Notes: generated from the sequence alone by a model not told the origin. A DNA stretch of 64,000 bases from Prevotella falsenii DSM 22864 = JCM 15124 (GCF_000613945.1 NZ_BAJY01000002.1:62001-126000); one strand, 5' to 3'; counted from the stretch's first letter, positions 46,506 through 56,460 are shown. Numbers and translations are program-made.

Positions 46506-46541
46506 AAGCCCCGACCAAACTTGCGTTCGGTCGGGGCTTTC
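46502..46541 (-). terminator. Terminator of Omp28-like gene 2
   Basis: AAAGCCCCGACC pairs with GGTCGGGGCTTT around AAACTTGCGTTC; on the minus strand it ends in TTTTTAACC. It overlaps the end of the family B repeat. Confidence 0.9.
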
Positions 46542-46583
46542 CCTTTTGTAATGGCATTTCGTATATGCCTTATGCGTTTCTGT

Positions 46584-48542
46584 TTACTTTACCAAAACCT
46601 TGACAGTAGAGCCGTCAGACATCTTAACAATGTTAAGACCGCGCTGTGGAGCACTGATTCTGCGACCGTCTATGGTGTAGCGTGCTACTTCCTTCAGTTC
46701 GCCCTTGTTCTCAGAAATACCTTCAACGCCGGCTGGAGCTTGCAAGTAGAATTTGGCTGCATTTTCAATCTTGCCGTCATTGCGGATAATCATTGCGATG
46801 ACTGCGAGTTTGTTGTAACCTGCTTTCTCGATTGCTTCTTTCAGCGTATTCTTCGTTGGCAACGTAAGTGTGTAAGTGTTGGTTACGACTTTACCTTCCT
46901 GTAGTGGTTCGAGCGTTGCCTTGTTGGTACCTCCAACATAAGAGCTGGCAAGCAAAACATCTTCGTAAGAGAATGTAACCGAGCTACTTCCATACTTGCC
47001 ACCCTTGCAGAACGGAGTAAGGTATGGGTCGTCAGTGCCCCATTGAGCAGCAGTGCGTGAGGCGTAATTGTTGGCCTGCTTCCATGAAGTAGCCGTTCCG
47101 GTAAGTTCATCGCCAATAAGAACATAGGCAATTTCGTATGTTCCATTTGCCAAAGGTTCGATAGTAGCTGTAGCTGTTATTTCGGTACGGTCGGCATTCA
47201 GATTACCTGTAACCGATACGCCTACTGCTGCAAGACGTGCGAGTGCTTCCTTGAAGTCGTTGCAGATGTCGTTGTTTGTACCATAGAAAGGATCCATCAT
47301 ATTACCACGTTCTATTTTACAAGATGGTGCTGAGTTAAGACCAATCTTTGCATAGCCACTGTAGTACATTGGGTCGGATTGGTTGAACCCGTGTATACCA
47401 ATACCTATGAAGTTCTCACCGAATGTGTCGCGCATCTTCTTCATACCTGCCAAGCCACGTGGACACCAAGGACAGCCTGTGCCTGTAAACTCTTCGACAA
47501 CAACACCTCTCTTCACTTCCTTGCTGACAGTGGTCAGCTTGCAAGTTGCAGTGTTGTTGCTTGCTTCGTTGGCCTTGCCGTTCACCTTGGTAATGGTAAC
47601 GGTTTTCGTTGTTGTACCTGTATTGGCATCAGCTGCGAGAGGCAGGTCGATAGTGCACTGACCGCCATATACATTGAACGCCGGGTTAATGTCGAGATGC
47701 TGTTCTGCACCTACCGTACCATTGGTAGCGACTGTATAGTCGATGCTACTGATACCGGCACTACCGTTATTGGTTACGACGAACTTGCTCTTGCCTGTGT
47801 TATTCTTCGCTACAACAATATCTTGCAATGAATTAGCAGATACCGAATTCTGAACGAAATCACCCTCTACGAGAATCTGCAATGCCAATTTGCCATAATT
47901 TTCGTTAGAAAGATCACTCCATTTACTTACAGAAGTTGAGGTGCGAATAAAGAAGCTATTAGCTGCTTTATTGCCCGTCCATGTAACGATAGGGTATTGT
48001 GTTCCACTGCTTGAAGCATTGGCAACGGTGAAAGAATAACCTACATAAACACCTTCAGCACCTACAACGTGTGGTGTGGTGAGTGCAACGTCGTTGGCAA
48101 CTCCCATTTTTGCATTGCTCTCGTCGCCGGCATTCAGAGACGATTGAGCAACATCTTGAACATAGTCTGCCTTGCTGACGTCCTCAGGCAGGCTCTTTGA
48201 AATCCATACCTTGACGTCGCTCGTGTTCGCTTTATCGCGGAGATAGAAGCGAATCGCCTTGATGGTCTTTCCCACAATAGCACTATTGCTAGCGGTAACG
48301 AAGAAAGCAAGATTGTAAGTTTCGGCTTTTTGTATGCCGAGTGCTGAACGAGCTTCGGTTTCATTACCATATCCCCACCAAATCTGGTTGGCAGCGGGGT
48401 CTATTTTCTTGACCTGCGCCTTATATGAGGTGAACGACTGTGCATTTCCCGCTGTACTTGGGATTTGCTTTAATACTCTCGTTTGTGCATGGGCTGACAT
48501 GCCCAGTACAACTGCAAAGGTTAAAAATAAAAGTTTTTTCAT
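46584..48542 (-). CDS. Omp28-like T9SS cargo protein with thioredoxin-like motif (copy 2)
   Basis: A 652-residue paralogue of the neighbouring gene. Signal peptide (KKLLFLTFAVVLGMSAHAQ), the same central redox motif (VVVEEFTGTGCPWCPRGL, CPWC near residue 356; Pro replaces Gly of copy 1) and the same T9SS type A C-terminal domain (VARYTIDGRRISAPQRGLN...). Most of the length is aligned without gaps. The CPWC variant is a more typical redox pair than CGWC. The pair arose by tandem duplication; copy 2 is transcribed towards copy 1, with a terminator between. Confidence 0.85.
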   Translation of the reverse strand: MKKLLFLTFAVVLGMSAHAQTRVLKQIPSTAGNAQSFTSYKAQVKKIDPAANQIWWGYGNETEARSALGIQKAETYNLAFFVTASNSAIVGKTIKAIRFYLRDKANTSDVKVWISKSLPEDVSKADYVQDVAQSSLNAGDESNAKMGVANDVALTTPHVVGAEGVYVGYSFTVANASSSGTQYPIVTWTGNKAANSFFIRTSTSVSKWSDLSNENYGKLALQILVEGDFVQNSVSANSLQDIVVAKNNTGKSKFVVTNNGSAGISSIDYTVATNGTVGAEQHLDINPAFNVYGGQCTIDLPLAADANTGTTTKTVTITKVNGKANEASNNTATCKLTTVSKEVKRGVVVEEFTGTGCPWCPRGLAGMKKMRDTFGENFIGIGIHGFNQSDPMYYSGYAKIGLNSAPSCKIERGNMMDPFYGTNNDICNDFKEALARLAAVGVSVTGNLNADRTEITATATIEPLANGTYEIAYVLIGDELTGTATSWKQANNYASRTAAQWGTDDPYLTPFCKGGKYGSSSVTFSYEDVLLASSYVGGTNKATLEPLQEGKVVTNTYTLTLPTKNTLKEAIEKAGYNKLAVIAMIIRNDGKIENAAKFYLQAPAGVEGISENKGELKEVARYTIDGRRISAPQRGLNIVKMSDGSTVKVLVK

Positions 48543-48816
48543 ACTTGTAAAATTTAAGTCAATGCTCCGTATTTGGTTATTACGGTATTATTTAACACGC
48601 TTTTGTCTTTCTTTTAAGATAATGATACATTATTTTAACAGTTTCCTTGTCAATTTTTTACTTCTTTCTTTAGACAGTACCATGTATCGAACACAAAATT
48701 ACAGAATTATTTTGAAAAGACCACTGTATTGTTGGAAATATTTATTAAAAAGGTTTAAAAAGCATTCTATACGCCCTTTCGTAGGGATTTCCCTATTGCA
48801 AAATAGAGAAAAAGAA

Positions 48817-48847
48817 TTTCAACAGCTTGTGGTTTTCTCTAAATTTG
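48817..48847 (+). promoter_or_regulatory. Promoter of the 48886 lipoprotein
   Basis: TTTC (48817-48820), 19-nt spacer, TAAATTTG (48840-48847). The start codon is 38 nt downstream. The remaining 48543-48816 region has the divergent promoter of Omp28-like copy 2 and no gene. Confidence 0.5.
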
Positions 48848-48885
48848 CGGTATTGAAAAGAATATAAACATAAAAAGTTACAATT

Positions 48886-49596
48886 ATGAAACAGATAGCT
48901 AAGTTTTTAATGGCACTTACATTGGTGGCTGTTCCCGTAGGATTTACAAGTTGTGATAACGAAGAAGAGCATTATAACTATTACAACGACCTCGTAACAG
49001 AGGCTGTTCGGAACTATTGGTACACATATCCCGGTGGGGCTGATTACTATACAACCCGAGACTGGTTTTTGTATTACTATCCGTCGGCTACGGCAGTAGA
49101 ATTTGCAGAGTTTATGAATGCGGTAAACTATGGCTATGTAGACAATTACAATCCTAAAGAGAACGACCCGTTAATGGCAGAAGTCCAGATGCTTTCGGGA
49201 GAATGGGCTGGCGATATGACCATCTATTTCGATGAAAAAGGGAAGCGAATGTCGCAGACTTTCCATGCCAATATGAAGTTCTTCCAGTACGAAACGTCAA
49301 AGAATTCGTTGAGTGGGCACGGTATAGAGGTTGATACGGCAGACAACGGTGCAACACAAACGTTGGAATTCTCGTGGTTTGTAGACAAGAATGGCGATAT
49401 TTATATCCGATATACCAAGTCGGGCACAATATTCAGAATGGACGCAAACTCTTCTAAAAAGGGCTTCCACCTTGGTTATGAGCAGCAAAAGGGCTACGAT
49501 ACATTCTTCGGTTACGGTGTCAGCACGAATACTACAGACGAATTTTATATCGACTTAGCACGCCAAGCAACCAACAACAGCAAGGCAGAATGGTAA
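48886..49596 (+). CDS. Putative lipoprotein of unknown function
   Basis: A 236-residue protein. Signal peptide with lipobox-like end (LALTLVAVPVGFTSC, Cys near residue 23) followed by an acidic start DNEEEHYNYYND. The C-terminal half is beta-rich (FSWFVDKNGDIYIRYTKSGTIF). I recognise no family. The reading frame may be shortened: after the stop at 49596 another frame is open as VKTRTATGTIAGKAFGKATL... to about 49706 with coding-like composition, so a base loss at GG(G)TAA near 49592 is possible. A terminator lies at 49732. Confidence 0.75.
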   Translation: MKQIAKFLMALTLVAVPVGFTSCDNEEEHYNYYNDLVTEAVRNYWYTYPGGADYYTTRDWFLYYYPSATAVEFAEFMNAVNYGYVDNYNPKENDPLMAEVQMLSGEWAGDMTIYFDEKGKRMSQTFHANMKFFQYETSKNSLSGHGIEVDTADNGATQTLEFSWFVDKNGDIYIRYTKSGTIFRMDANSSKKGFHLGYEQQKGYDTFFGYGVSTNTTDEFYIDLARQATNNSKAEW

Positions 49597-49731
49597 AGAC
49601 ACGCACTGCAACCGGTACGATAGCAGGCAAGGCGTTTGGCAAAGCCACGCTGAACAATGCAGCTGAGCACAAGGCAAAAGCCGTGAGCGGCTTGAGGGAA
49701 AGATAAAACTTCTAATTCTAAGTTCATTAAG

Positions 49732-49767
49732 AAGCCTCGTTTGGAGAAGTCCGAACGAGGCTTTTTG
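49732..49767 (+). terminator. Terminator after 48886 lipoprotein
   Basis: AGCCTCGTT pairs with AACGAGGCT, loop of 12 nt, then TTTTT. Confidence 0.85.
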
Positions 49768-49845
49768 TGTCTGTGTACAATGGAATTTCAGTGGTGTGAT
49801 TTTCCTTTTATTGCTTGTGTAAGATGTTGAAGAACCACTTTGATT

Positions 49846-50034
49846 TTGTAAAGATAGTTCGTAGTGAAAATGATAATTTCGATTTGGCATTGCGAAAGCG
49901 TAGGTTTTGCGATGCAAAACCTACGCTTTTACCGTGTAAAACCTACGGTTTCGGAATGCAAAACAATAGGTTTTGCATTGTGTTGATAATGAAGTGGTTA
50001 CACAAAACATAATCTTGTGAAAAATGTTTACAGT
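49846..50034 (+). repeat. Family A repeat element (copy 6)
   Basis: Core of exactly 88 bp at 49892-49979 with core types GCGTAGG, CCTACGC, CCTACGG, CAATAGG. Units 1 and 2 hold a perfect 13-bp inverted repeat (GCGTAGGTTTTGC / GCAAAACCTACGC). Lies between convergent genes. Confidence 0.88.
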
Positions 50035-50064
50035 ATTTCAGTCGTTTTTTCGTTTGTTGTTTTG

Positions 50065-51002
50065 TTATTTAATGTTCCACAGATTTATGATTATATCCTT
50101 GTTCAAGCTCTCTACTTTCTTCTCTATGTCGTCGGGGAGATTGCAGAAGAAGTCTATATGCGTGAGCTCTTCAAGTTCTTTTATGTTCACGACATAAGGT
50201 TTGAGCGATGTTTCTTGGTTGTTTTCGTGTTTAAACCAGAAACCGATGGCTTTGTATTCCCATTTGTTGTGTGCATTATTATAGTATTTCATAAGTGCTG
50301 CCGAGAAGAAATAGCCCGGCACAATGAAGCCGTTGCGTAGGTAGGCTTTCACTTTAGACGACTCGTCGATGGTGCCGCCACGACATATAAACATTGTGTC
50401 TTTTGAATTTATATTGAACGCAGCACGTATTTTGTTTTCCATTGTCAGCCAAATACCGCCACCTTTTGCACTGCCGTTGAATGCGCTAAGCTGCGGCTGC
50501 ATGTTGCTGATGTAGAAGGTTTGCTTTTGTGCTTCTTCTGTATTTCTGCGGTCTGCCGATGGACAAAGGTGCCCGTGGTCGTAACCTGTATTCCAATAGG
50601 GGTCGTAGCCGAATGCCATGGAAGCGGGAATTAAGGGGTCGGAAGGATATTGTGGGTTGCCATACCATCTGCCAGTGTTCCATTTGCTGTTACTTTGGTA
50701 TAGCTGATAGCAAGTCCAACGATTCGATTTCTTTTCGCCGTCCCATTCAAGCTGTAGTTTACTTCGCCTGCGCTTTGGTCTATGTGGGTAATAACGATGC
50801 TTTTGCCTCCTTTAAGCTGTGGAAATTCCAAGCGATGTGTGTATCGGTTGCCATCTTTCAGATTGGAATTGCTGTTATTGGCGATGGTTTTGTGGTTGTC
50901 ATCATCGGGCGAATTGTTGCTGTCGTTGCCACAAGCCGAGAGAAAAATAGCTGCAACGAAAAGGAGAGAGAAGATGCTTAATAAAGGTTTTGTAGGTTTC
51001 AT
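50065..51002 (-). pseudogene. Secreted DNA/RNA non-specific endonuclease, lipoprotein (frameshifted)
   Basis: NUC-family nuclease. The ATG at 51002 gives a lipoprotein signal (PLLSIFSLLFVAAIFLSAC). The first frame leaves the family near residue 85 and ends at 50631, while the other frame, open from about 50748, reads WDGEKKSNRWTCYQLYQSNS, ASMAFGYDPYWNTGYDHGHLCP (the DRGH-type active site as DHGHLCP with catalytic His), then ISNMQPQLSAFNG. One base is missing, probably in TTG-GAA at about 50749. The enzyme would digest DNA and RNA outside the cell. It sits near the TonB receptor and lipoproteins of the scavenging locus. Confidence 0.9.
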
Positions 51003-51060
51003 TTGTCTTGAGGGTTTAGTTATAATCTGTTGATACCAATTTTGTGTTGTTGAAAAAGAA

Positions 51061-51104
51061 AAAGTGCGAGCAAACGCATATGCAACTACGTTTGACCGCA
51101 CTTT
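51061..51104. terminator. Terminator after ribosomal protein L31 gene
   Basis: AAAGTGCGAGCAAACG pairs with CGTTTGACCGCACTTT with one mismatched position. It lies 22 nt past the rpmE2 stop on the minus strand. Confidence 0.7.
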
Positions 51105-51126
51105 ATACTGTTGTGGGTATATTGTT

Positions 51127-51378
51127 TTACTTCTTCAACTTACCGTAACGGTTCATGAAGCGGTCTACGCGACCTGCAGTGTCCACAAGTTTGCTCTTAC
51201 CTGTATAGAATGGGTGAGAGGTGCTTGAGATTTCGACTTTAACCAATGGGTAAGTTTCGCCTTCAAACTCTACAGTGTCGTTAGATTTGCATGTAGATCT
51301 TGAAAGGAACATATCGCCGTTGGACATATCTTTGAATACGACGGGGCGATAGTTGTCTGGGTGAATACCTTTTTTCAT
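51127..51378 (-). CDS. rpmE2: 50S ribosomal protein L31, type B
   Basis: 83 residues. [49 protein letters not shown] match type B L31. Only one Cys, so the zinc-binding CxxC of the type A paralogue is absent (C-minus form). It separates the lipoprotein operon from the nuclease and has its own terminator. Confidence 0.97.
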   Translation of the reverse strand: MKKGIHPDNYRPVVFKDMSNGDMFLSRSTCKSNDTVEFEGETYPLVKVEISSTSHPFYTGKSKLVDTAGRVDRFMNRYGKLKK

Positions 51379-51517
51379 TTTACTTTTATATGTTTTATTA
51401 TTAATAAAAATTTCGTTGTTTGCATTGTGTCGTACAAGTGGTATTCTGCCACCACATACTCACAAGGTGCAAAATTACGAATAATTCTGCACCCTGCCAA
51501 ATATTTACGATAGTTTT

Positions 51518-52498
51518 TTAGTTTACCGTAACTTTCTTAATTTCCCATGTTGTGGTAATTTCTTTGGTACTGTTGTATTCAAACGCAACGAATACTTTTT
51601 CCTGACCGGCATACTCTTTCAAGTCGCAAGTAGAATCTACGAAGTTCCAATTCTTGCCAGAAGGAGGATTGTTGATAGCCACCGACTTCCAGTTGTTGCC
51701 ATCGGTAGAAACAAGTACCTTGACAGCATCGTTGAGAGCGGCTGTCTTCAGATAGTTCAAGGCATTGTTGAAAGTCAGGGTAGCTGTGCTCAGACCCTTT
51801 AAGCTGAATGCCGGCGATATGAGACGGCTTTGCGTTTCATAGTTGGTATTGTTGGCACGACCGGTTGCTTTCATTTGTTTGAAGTTTGCATCGTGAACCC
51901 ATACATTTGTCAATCCTTCGGGGAGAGCCTTTACATTCACGATGGTGAAGTTGGCAATGTCGTTTTCGAACGTTGCATTTAAGCCGGTATTGGCAGGTGA
52001 AGGAGTTTCTTGCACCTCGCCGTTAAGCGAATAGATGTAGTTGCCTTGCCCAAGTTGCTTGACGCCATTGGTATGTGTCATCAGCTTACCGCAAATAATA
52101 ACCTTGTCGCCCTTCTTGATTTTATTGCTGTCTGTGAACTTTACGTTGCCCAAAGCCTTTCCACGGAAAACATAGAACTGGTTGGTAGTGGTGCCATCGT
52201 CAGAGATATAGTAGGTGGCATTGCCGTATTGGGTGTTGATTTCCTGAACACTTACGACGATGCCCTGTACATAGACCTCCTTGTCGAGCCCCTCTCCTTT
52301 GGTAATATAGTTTTGTGCAGCTACAATATTGAAAGGATCGTCCTTTGTACCGGTGCCTTTAGCCTCCATGTCGGAAGGATTTGGTGTATTATTGTCTTTC
52401 TCGAATGTAATGTCGTATGGCATTGGTACATCTTCGCAGCTTGTCAGTGTGAAAGCAGCGATAGCCAATGCAAACATTGAATTAATTAATTTCTTCAT
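51518..52498 (-). CDS. Surface lipoprotein with OB-fold-like and anchor-type domains
   Basis: A 326-residue lipoprotein (lipobox FALAIAAFTLTSC, Cys at residue 21, followed by the acidic EDVPMPYD). Residues about 55-155 (VQGIVVSVQEINTQYGNATYYISDD, KKGDKVIICGKLMTH) look like an OB-fold/DUF6359-type domain, suggesting nucleic-acid or oligomer binding by analogy. Residues about 175-325 resemble a choice-of-anchor J/beta-sandwich module. Its C-terminal 150 residues are alignable with the end of the next gene upstream, so the two arose by duplication. It is third in the minus-strand operon with the TonB receptor and DUF5689 gene (38 nt after the latter). Confidence 0.8.
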   Translation of the reverse strand: MKKLINSMFALAIAAFTLTSCEDVPMPYDITFEKDNNTPNPSDMEAKGTGTKDDPFNIVAAQNYITKGEGLDKEVYVQGIVVSVQEINTQYGNATYYISDDGTTTNQFYVFRGKALGNVKFTDSNKIKKGDKVIICGKLMTHTNGVKQLGQGNYIYSLNGEVQETPSPANTGLNATFENDIANFTIVNVKALPEGLTNVWVHDANFKQMKATGRANNTNYETQSRLISPAFSLKGLSTATLTFNNALNYLKTAALNDAVKVLVSTDGNNWKSVAINNPPSGKNWNFVDSTCDLKEYAGQEKVFVAFEYNSTKEITTTWEIKKVTVN

Positions 52499-52536
52499 AT
52501 CTGTTTTACTTTTTTTGTTTGTCTGTGCTTAATGTT

Positions 52537-53864
52537 TTATTTTACTACGAGGTTCTTGAATTCCCACGTAGCAGCAGTTGTTTCGGTACTGTTGTAGAAG
52601 AAACTAATGTAAATCTTCTTGCCACAGTAAGCTGTCAGGTCGGCTTTTGCAGTTACAAAGTTCCAGTTCTCGCCCGTTGGCTTTTTGTCGATGGTAAGGT
52701 CTTTCCATGTTTTGCCGTCGGTAGAAGCTTGTACTTTGAGCTCTTTGTCGAAGTCGCCGAAGTAGCGGGCTGCGTGGTCGAAAGTTAATGTAGCCTTTTT
52801 CACCTGTGTAAGGTCGATTAACGGTGATGTAGCACGGGCGTGGGTTTCGTATCGTTTCCCATTAACGTACGCTGTAGCTTCATTCCGAAGGCTGGAGAAA
52901 TCCATTTCCAAACGAACGTTATACCCTCCGGGAGTGTGCCTTGGTCGAGCGTCCAGTCGGTCGGTGCTTCTGCAAACGAGTTGCTGTAAATCGTTTTCTC
53001 TGCCGGTGCAACAGGCTTAATATCGTCAAGAGAGCGGATAATGATTTCCCACTGATTGTTGAAACGCTTGAAAATACCTGTAATATCAACCTTACCGGTG
53101 GGGACTTTGGCATTTGCAAAGTCAGCGAAGTTGCTGTTATAGACAATTACTTTCTTGCCGTCTTGTTCGTTCAACGTCCACGAAACGCTGCCCGCGCCAC
53201 CTGTTGCGTTAGCGAAAGTACCATCAACAGACGGTGTACTCGACTTGAAGCTGACGTTGCGAATGACGCCGAGCTTACCGGCATCTTTCTCAAATGTCCA
53301 ACCGGTGCCGGCAGAACCATTTGCAAACTCTTCAGCCTCTACCGTATTACCTGAAGAGAGAATTTTGTAGTGCTTGTCCCAGACTATACGGCTGATGCGT
53401 CCGATAGATGTTGCGCCCTTAGCATTCATTGTTGGAACTCCAATTTGTGCTTGTTTGCCGTAGTTTCCTATATAAAGTTCTTTCAAGTCGATGAGTATTT
53501 CGGTTCCAATAGGAAGTATTCCGTAAAGACCGCCTTGCGCGACAGAAACGATGATAGCACCTGTTTTGTCTTGCAGTGCTATTTCATTATAGATGTTGCC
53601 TGCTATGTCTGAGCTTGTAACAATACCTTTTATCTGCAGGTTTTCGGTAACTTGCTCATAGCTTACCCCCTCGCGATAGTCGGTATTGATGGGTTTTGCA
53701 AACTTTGTTTTAAGGTCGGCGATAGAAATAACATTGGTTTCTGTTAGCTCGTTATTGCCGTATGGTGATGGGAGATTCTCATCAATCTCTGCATATCTGT
53801 CGCCCATACACGAAGCAAAAAGGGTGCAGACTGCTGCCATCATTATATATTTTATATTCTTCAT
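52537..53864 (-). pseudogene. DUF5689 surface lipoprotein with C-terminal anchor-type domain (frameshifted)
   Basis: Lipoprotein (KYIMMAAVCTLFASC, lipobox-like). The first 320 residues contain the DUF5689 pattern (NVISIADLKTKFAKP, QIKGIVTSSDIAGN, ALQDKTGAIIV), then a beta-sandwich. The first frame ends at 52818 inside the module; the other frame, open from about 52905, gives DFSSLRNEATAYVNGKRYE then TSPLIDLTQVKKATLTFD and WEFKNLVVK, homologous to the end of the 51518 protein. One base (an A in GGAAAATGG) is missing near 52905. It begins 13 nt after the TonB receptor stop, so the two are co-transcribed. Surface binding of the receptor's ligand is inferred from position. Confidence 0.82.
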
Positions 53865-53877
53865 AATTCTGTTTCTT

Positions 53878-56460
53878 TTAGAATTTATAGGCTATATTCA
53901 ACATTCCGTTGATACCATTTACATAGTATTTCTTAGGATTTTTGTTGAAATCGTACGCACGTGCTGTGGTTTCACCTGTGGTTTGATTAATTGTATAGCT
54001 ACTTCTGCTCTGCTCGTAACCGCCGGAAACAATCTTCTGATTATTCAAAAGGTTGGTTATCATCAAATTGATGGAAAGGCTTCCGCTCTTTAAATAGATG
54101 TTCTTACCGATGGAAGCGTCGAGCATAAAGCCGCCTTTTCCTTCGCTTTGAGCGTATGGAGTGTAGTTGCCTTCAGCATCTATACCGCCAAATTTTGTAC
54201 CCATTGTACGCAAAGTGCTGCCATAACGGAGGCTCGGAGCGTAAGAAAGATAGATTCTATCATAATAGTTGCCCTTCAAATCAATGAACCAACCGCCTTG
54301 GTGGAAGCTCAAAATGCCACTGTATGCAGATAGTGGAGTACCGCTTTCGCGCATTCCTTTGTTGTAGACAACATCTTTATAGAAAGTGCTCTTTGTAGAG
54401 TTCATATAAATAACATCGGCGTTGTTGATATTCTTTGCTTCGCTCCAAGTTCCCAAAGCCTTGAAGTTCAAGAAACTTGTGAGTTTGAAATCAAGACCCA
54501 ATTCTACACCGTAGTAATTCTTTTTGATACCGGTCATGCTGACATAGGTAAATGAATTGACATCGTCGAAATAGAAGTTCTGCCACTCTGTTACATGTGT
54601 CAGGTGGTTATAGTATGCGCTCAAGTTGGCGTGTAGCCAGTTGCCGGAATACTGATAGCTTATTTCGCTTGAGAAAATGCGCTCGTTGCGTAAGTTCTGA
54701 ACGAAGTCGTTGTTCATTTCGGGCGATACAAAGGCATTGCTTGCTTGCGGTGCACGGTGCTCGTAGCCTAAGCCGAGAGATACAGCATTGCCGCCTCCGA
54801 TTGTCCATGTACCACTGAACTTACCGCCACCTGTAAGGAAATCGGCGTGTTTGCTCTTTCCATACGAGTTGTTGGCAAACATTCCGTTGCGCATGTACCC
54901 ACGTCTGTACATGTTGTCGTAGCCTATTTTGGCAGCGACCATGTAGTGCAGATTGCCATAAGTATGTGCAAAGTTTGTCCAAAGTGTACCACGGCGCACA
55001 TTCAAATTGTAGTCGTAGCCGAACTTATCGCCTTCGTAAACCAATGCACCAAGCCCTTGTGTGCCCATTGTATTTAGGTCGTATTGAATGCGTGGGTCGT
55101 TTGCAGCGTAAGTTCCGATAGCGTATGTGTTCACGTTATGGAAACTCTTGGCACCCAAAAGGTCTTCCATCGTCTGATAATGGCGACCGAAGTTTTGTCC
55201 AATCATGAAGCCGATATTGAACACTTTGTCTTTTCCAATGTGTGTATTAAGCGATGAAGACAATGTAATTGTAGCGTTGTCGTTATGCTTTGCCTGAACG
55301 TAGTAGAGCGCATCTTGTCCGTTTGCAGCTGCTTGGCGGTTAGCATAGTAAAGTCTGTCCCATTGTATTTGGCGGTTCTCCTTGATTTTCCACCAATTCA
55401 CGGCTGCGTTCCAGTCTGAGTATGCCTGCGCTGTGCGGTAGCGAGTGTTTTGCTCGTTCCAAACATCGTAATAGCTACTGGGCAGGTTTTTCCAATAATC
55501 CGGCTGTGGATTGTCTGCATTGTTGTAGTTCAGCTTGGTGCTTTTATACATCGAATACTTTCCGAACAAACTTGTTGTGAGCTTTGTTTTGTCGTTGATA
55601 TTCCAATCCCAAGTGAAGATTGCTGCCGGAGCGAAGTCGTTTACCACACGGCTGTTGCGACGATGACCGTTCTGGTATCCCCAGTAAGGGTTGTATTGGT
55701 AGTCGTTAGCCAGCCAGTAAACTTCGTCGGTGCTTGCTCCTTGCGATGAACGTTCGGTAGGATTGCCCCATGTAGAGAAACTGAGCGAGTGCCCGTTGTT
55801 CCATTTCTTCTGGACACCGAAGAAGTAAGAGAGTGCGTTATAGAATGTTCCTTCTACATAACCACGGTTTGCCCAACGGTAAGTAATGTTGGCAGCAAAA
55901 GCCCAACCTTTACTGTTGAACCCGCTACCGTAAGTGTACATTCCTCTTAATGTGTAATTACGGTTTGCGCCCGATAATGTGATGCGGTGTCCGCCTGCCA
56001 TTGAACCTGCTCTGAAATCGTAATTGTTACTTCCTGCCATAGCAGTCATTGAGAAATTATTATTCTCAAATGGTAATGCAAAATCCACATTTCTGGTTTG
56101 TTGGTTAAGTCCGCCTACTAAAGAATAACGGAATTGTCCGCTCTCCATATCGTTCATCGGTGCGCCATTAATGTAGACATCATTGTATTTAGGGCTTAAC
56201 GCACGGTATCTGAAACGTAATGGAGAATATAAAAATCCGACTTCAGAGGCATACACATTACTATTTGAATTCAAGATAGTAACATTTGAACTCCTGTCGT
56301 TATCCTCTCCTAACTGTGCTTCTGTGAACGTGAATGCTGATTCGTCCATCATGTTTTGTGCTTGCTCGTGCCGTATCGTGTCGGTATTGTTGTTGTTCTG
56401 TGCAACAACCATTGACGAACTGCAGAGCGCAATCACAGCGAGTTTCAACTTTTTCTGCAT
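53878..56460 (-). CDS. TonB-dependent receptor of the nucleic-acid-type locus
   Basis: Outer-membrane receptor, 860 residues. Signal peptide (KKLKLAVIALCSSSMVVAQ). The plug-type region includes FRYRALSPKYNDVYINGAPMND and MAGSNNYDFRAGSMAGGHRI, and the C-terminus ends in aromatic YKF (GMLNIAYKF) for barrel insertion. No SusD partner and no carboxypeptidase-like N-terminal domain. It heads a minus-strand operon with two lipoproteins and is divergent from the nuclease-uridine kinase operon. Assignment to nucleic acids is inferred only from these neighbours. Confidence 0.88.
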   Translation of the reverse strand: MQKKLKLAVIALCSSSMVVAQNNNNTDTIRHEQAQNMMDESAFTFTEAQLGEDNDRSSNVTILNSNSNVYASEVGFLYSPLRFRYRALSPKYNDVYINGAPMNDMESGQFRYSLVGGLNQQTRNVDFALPFENNNFSMTAMAGSNNYDFRAGSMAGGHRITLSGANRNYTLRGMYTYGSGFNSKGWAFAANITYRWANRGYVEGTFYNALSYFFGVQKKWNNGHSLSFSTWGNPTERSSQGASTDEVYWLANDYQYNPYWGYQNGHRRNSRVVNDFAPAAIFTWDWNINDKTKLTTSLFGKYSMYKSTKLNYNNADNPQPDYWKNLPSSYYDVWNEQNTRYRTAQAYSDWNAAVNWWKIKENRQIQWDRLYYANRQAAANGQDALYYVQAKHNDNATITLSSSLNTHIGKDKVFNIGFMIGQNFGRHYQTMEDLLGAKSFHNVNTYAIGTYAANDPRIQYDLNTMGTQGLGALVYEGDKFGYDYNLNVRRGTLWTNFAHTYGNLHYMVAAKIGYDNMYRRGYMRNGMFANNSYGKSKHADFLTGGGKFSGTWTIGGGNAVSLGLGYEHRAPQASNAFVSPEMNNDFVQNLRNERIFSSEISYQYSGNWLHANLSAYYNHLTHVTEWQNFYFDDVNSFTYVSMTGIKKNYYGVELGLDFKLTSFLNFKALGTWSEAKNINNADVIYMNSTKSTFYKDVVYNKGMRESGTPLSAYSGILSFHQGGWFIDLKGNYYDRIYLSYAPSLRYGSTLRTMGTKFGGIDAEGNYTPYAQSEGKGGFMLDASIGKNIYLKSGSLSINLMITNLLNNQKIVSGGYEQSRSSYTINQTTGETTARAYDFNKNPKKYYVNGINGMLNIAYKF

